Source: Deltaproteobacteria bacterium (GTDB taxonomy: Bacteria; Desulfobacterota; Syntrophorhabdia; Syntrophorhabdales; Syntrophorhabdaceae). From it: a stretch of 7,235 bases of DNA. The stretch is taken from contig DNYO01000291.1 in NCBI GenBank assembly GCA_003506795.1, positions 1-7,235 of the forward strand, given 5' to 3'. A model generated the notes under the pieces. The model was given only the letters and a program-made list of their open reading frames with translations. It did not search any database and had not been told where the DNA came from. The first letter of the stretch is position 1. Each line of letters begins with the position of its first letter. A program made the translations under genes and the position numbers. This document shows positions 5,595-7,235 of the stretch, piece after piece.

Positions 5595-6603
5595 CGATTC
5601 GCTGGTGATGCGCAAGATGATATCGAGGATGTTGTCGAAGGACAACGCCGTCGAAGTCGTGGGCACCGCCGTTGACGGTCGTGACGCCCTGGAAAAGGTT
5701 GAGTCTTTGAAGCCGGACGTGATCACCATGGACGTGGAGATGCCCGTCATGAACGGCATCGAAGCCCTGAAGCAGATCATGGCCAGGGATCCCGTGCCGG
5801 TGATCATCATGAGCGCCCTGACGAGAGAAGGCGCGGAGATCACCATGGAGGCCCTGCAGCTAGGGGCATGCGATTTCGTCACCAAGGATTTCGGAAACAT
5901 CGGCGGAACCCTGGCGGCCAAAGAGGCGGAGATAATTACCAAGGTAAAGAACGTCGCAAAAAACAAGGTAAAATTCCTCCTGCGCAAGCTGGATATCAGG
6001 GAAAAGAAGCCCGCCGTCATCAGCCCCGATCAGAAGATTCGCCATGAAGTCCTCGCCATCGGCGCCTCCACGGGCGGCCCTCCGGCCCTCCAGCATATCC
6101 TCACGAGCCTTCCGAAGGCTTTCCCGGTTCCCATTGTCATCGCCCAGCACATGCCGAAGATCTTCACCCAGTCTTTTTCACAGCGGCTCGATGCGGTGTC
6201 GCAGCTTCATGTGAAGGAAGCCGAAGACGGGGAGACCCTGGTCCCCGGCGTTGCGTACATCGCTCCGGGAAACTCCCATATGGCGGTCAAAAGGAAAGGC
6301 AGGATCGTCAGCGTCCAGTTCAACGAAGGCACGCAGTACATCTACAGGCCTTCCGTGGACCTGCTTATGGCTACGACCGCCGGGGCATATGACAGGCAGT
6401 CTTTCGGCGTGATCCTGACGGGGATGGGCAACGACGGGCTCGCCGGCATGAAGGAAATGAGGGCAAAAGGGGGATACATCGTCGCCCAGGACGAAGAGAC
6501 ATGTGTCGTCTTCGGTATGCCGAAGGCGGTGATCGCAGCCAACCTGGCCGATGCGGTATTGCCCATCGACAAAATATCGGAAGAGATTATGAGGGTACTA
6601 TGA
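5572..6603 (+). CDS. cheB: CheB, chemoreceptor glutamate methylesterase / deamidase
   Basis: 343 residues. CheB removes methyl groups from chemoreceptor glutamates (and deamidates glutamines) once phosphorylated by CheA, providing adaptation in the cytoplasm near the receptor array. The receiver domain is at about 1-125: acidic pair D8-D9, phosphoacceptor D54 in ITMDVEMP, S81 in MSALT, and K105. K105 is followed by D rather than the common P. A charged linker runs from about 125 to 155. The esterase domain is at about 157-343 with catalytic triad candidates S166 (GASTGGP, 164-170), H193 (AQHMP) and D288 (LTGMGNDG, 282-289). All catalytic residues are intact. The gene overlaps the HDOD gene by 23 bases and the HEAT gene by 4 (ATGA), so the three are probably co-translated. 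No cheR, cheA or cheW is visible in the window, though such genes could lie to the right. Confidence 0.97.
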   Translation: MIKVLVVDDSLVMRKMISRMLSKDNAVEVVGTAVDGRDALEKVESLKPDVITMDVEMPVMNGIEALKQIMARDPVPVIIMSALTREGAEITMEALQLGACDFVTKDFGNIGGTLAAKEAEIITKVKNVAKNKVKFLLRKLDIREKKPAVISPDQKIRHEVLAIGASTGGPPALQHILTSLPKAFPVPIVIAQHMPKIFTQSFSQRLDAVSQLHVKEAEDGETLVPGVAYIAPGNSHMAVKRKGRIVSVQFNEGTQYIYRPSVDLLMATTAGAYDRQSFGVILTGMGNDGLAGMKEMRAKGGYIVAQDEETCVVFGMPKAVIAANLADAVLPIDKISEEIMRVL

Positions 6604-7235
6604 GATTGCAGGGAAGACAGAGTGTGCAAACGAAGGAATTGGGCGGGGAAGACCTGGAACGCTACATAGCCCTCCTGAGGGACGGCGACAATTTCGAAAA
6701 AGAGAAGGCGATCGATGCCCTCGTGGCATCCGGCGGAAAAGAGGTCGTCGAAAGGATCGTCCCCCTTCTCCAGGAGAAGAACACGCCCGTGAGGATGGCG
6801 ATCCTGGACGTTCTCAAGAAGATAGGAAGCATTCACCTTGACGGTGTCATCGGGATGTTCGAAGACTCCAATGAGGACATACGGGTCTATGCATGCGAGG
6901 TCCTCTCCTTTCTCAGAGACCCGCGTTCCATACCTTTCATTGTAAGAAAGGCCCGTGAAGATGTGGACAACGTGCGAAACGCCGCCTGCATGGCCCTTGG
7001 CGAATTCGACGACGACGATGCTGTCGAGGCCCTTCTCGATGCCCTCAAGGACGAAGAGTGGATAGCATTCTCGGCCATCCTGAGCCTGGGAAGGACGAAA
7101 AACGTGAAAGCCGTCCCCCGGATCCTGGAATTCTTCAGAGAAAGCGGCGAAGAGCTTTCCGGAGTCGCATGCGAGGTCCTCATCGAGTACGGCGACGATG
7201 CCATACTCGACGAGATATTCGACGTGCTGAAAGGA
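6600..7235 (+). CDS. HEAT-repeat protein, 3' end beyond the window (partial)
   Basis: An open frame of 212 codons starts at the ATG at 6600 and stays open to the edge. GAGGG (6591-6595) precedes the start and the start overlaps the cheB stop (ATGA). After a polar N-terminus of about 20 residues, the chain shows six helical repeats of 30-31 residues. The equivalent Ala of the second helix recurs at residues 37, 67, 98, 129, 159 and 190, followed by Ile or Cys and then a Leu-rich face. Repeat linkers carry the D-x-x-V-R pattern typical of HEAT/PBS-lyase repeats, for example TPVRMAI, EDIRVYAC and DNVRNAAC. Such arrays are protein-binding scaffolds without enzymatic residues. No signal peptide or membrane segment is seen in the visible part. 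The partner is unknown; tight coupling to cheB suggests a chemotaxis or adaptation role (inference). A further domain could follow beyond the edge. Confidence 0.88.
   Translation, partial: MRLQGRQSVQTKELGGEDLERYIALLRDGDNFEKEKAIDALVASGGKEVVERIVPLLQEKNTPVRMAILDVLKKIGSIHLDGVIGMFEDSNEDIRVYACEVLSFLRDPRSIPFIVRKAREDVDNVRNAACMALGEFDDDDAVEALLDALKDEEWIAFSAILSLGRTKNVKAVPRILEFFRESGEELSGVACEVLIEYGDDAILDEIFDVLKG
6891..7181 (+). repeat. 15-base in-frame direct repeat in the HEAT gene
   Basis: GCATGCGAGGTCCTC occurs at 6891-6905 and again at 7167-7181, 276 bases (92 codons, three HEAT repeats) apart. Both copies are in the same reading frame and encode A-C-E-V-L at residues 98-102 and 190-194. It is a part of the HEAT repeat structure visible at DNA level, not a mobile or regulatory repeat as far as I can tell. 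Confidence 0.7.

Noticed and set aside
5661..5676. Sigma-54-like GGCAC-N5-TTGAC inside cheB
   Set aside because: The essential GC of the -12 element is missing (TTGA, not TTGC) and the site lies inside the conserved receiver coding sequence with no gene start after it.

Overview
The window is a tightly packed flagellar and chemotaxis gene block with every gene on the + strand. It holds the 3' end of flhB, then flhA, flhF, flhG (fleN-like), fliA (sigma-28), an HDOD-domain gene, cheB, and the 5' part of a HEAT-repeat gene that runs off the right edge. The order flhB-flhA-flhF-flhG-fliA is a classical arrangement in polarly flagellated Gram-negative bacteria. Together with a base composition that looks like the mid-to-high 50s % GC, it suggests a deltaproteobacterial (Desulfobacterota-like) or related genome, possibly a metagenome-derived one. 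That assignment is an inference from gene order and protein style, not from a marker gene.

Layout. Positions 1-87 are the last 28 codons of flhB. flhA (87-2144), flhF (2134-3198), flhG (3174-3917) and fliA (3914-4657) follow with overlaps of 1, 11, 25 and 4 bases, so they are almost certainly one translationally coupled transcript. The only intergenic gap, 37 bases at 4658-4694, contains a good match to a sigma-28 (FliA) promoter. The HDOD gene (4695-5594), cheB (5572-6603, 23-base overlap) and the HEAT-repeat gene (6600 to the edge, 4-base overlap) form a second coupled group downstream of it.

How the genes work together. FlhB and FlhA are membrane parts of the flagellar type III export gate. 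FlhF (SRP-type GTPase) and FlhG (MinD-like ATPase) set flagellar position and number. FliA switches on late flagellar and chemotaxis genes. The HDOD-cheB-HEAT group is placed so that FliA made from the gene just upstream could transcribe it, giving an early-to-late switch encoded at the junction. CheB resets chemoreceptor methylation. The HDOD and HEAT proteins are the less understood members.

Most worth a second look: (i) the sigma-28 promoter, whose -35 box covers the fliA stop codon and which would give the HDOD mRNA a very short leader without a Shine-Dalgarno; (ii) FlhF with altered GTPase motifs next to an FlhG that lacks the usual N-terminal DQAxxLR activator segment; (iii) an AT-rich patch inside the HDOD gene with a sigma-70-like promoter ahead of cheB; (iv) the HEAT-repeat protein coupled to cheB. 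I see no RNA genes, mobile elements, CRISPR arrays or rho-independent terminators, and no gene-free stretch longer than 37 bases.
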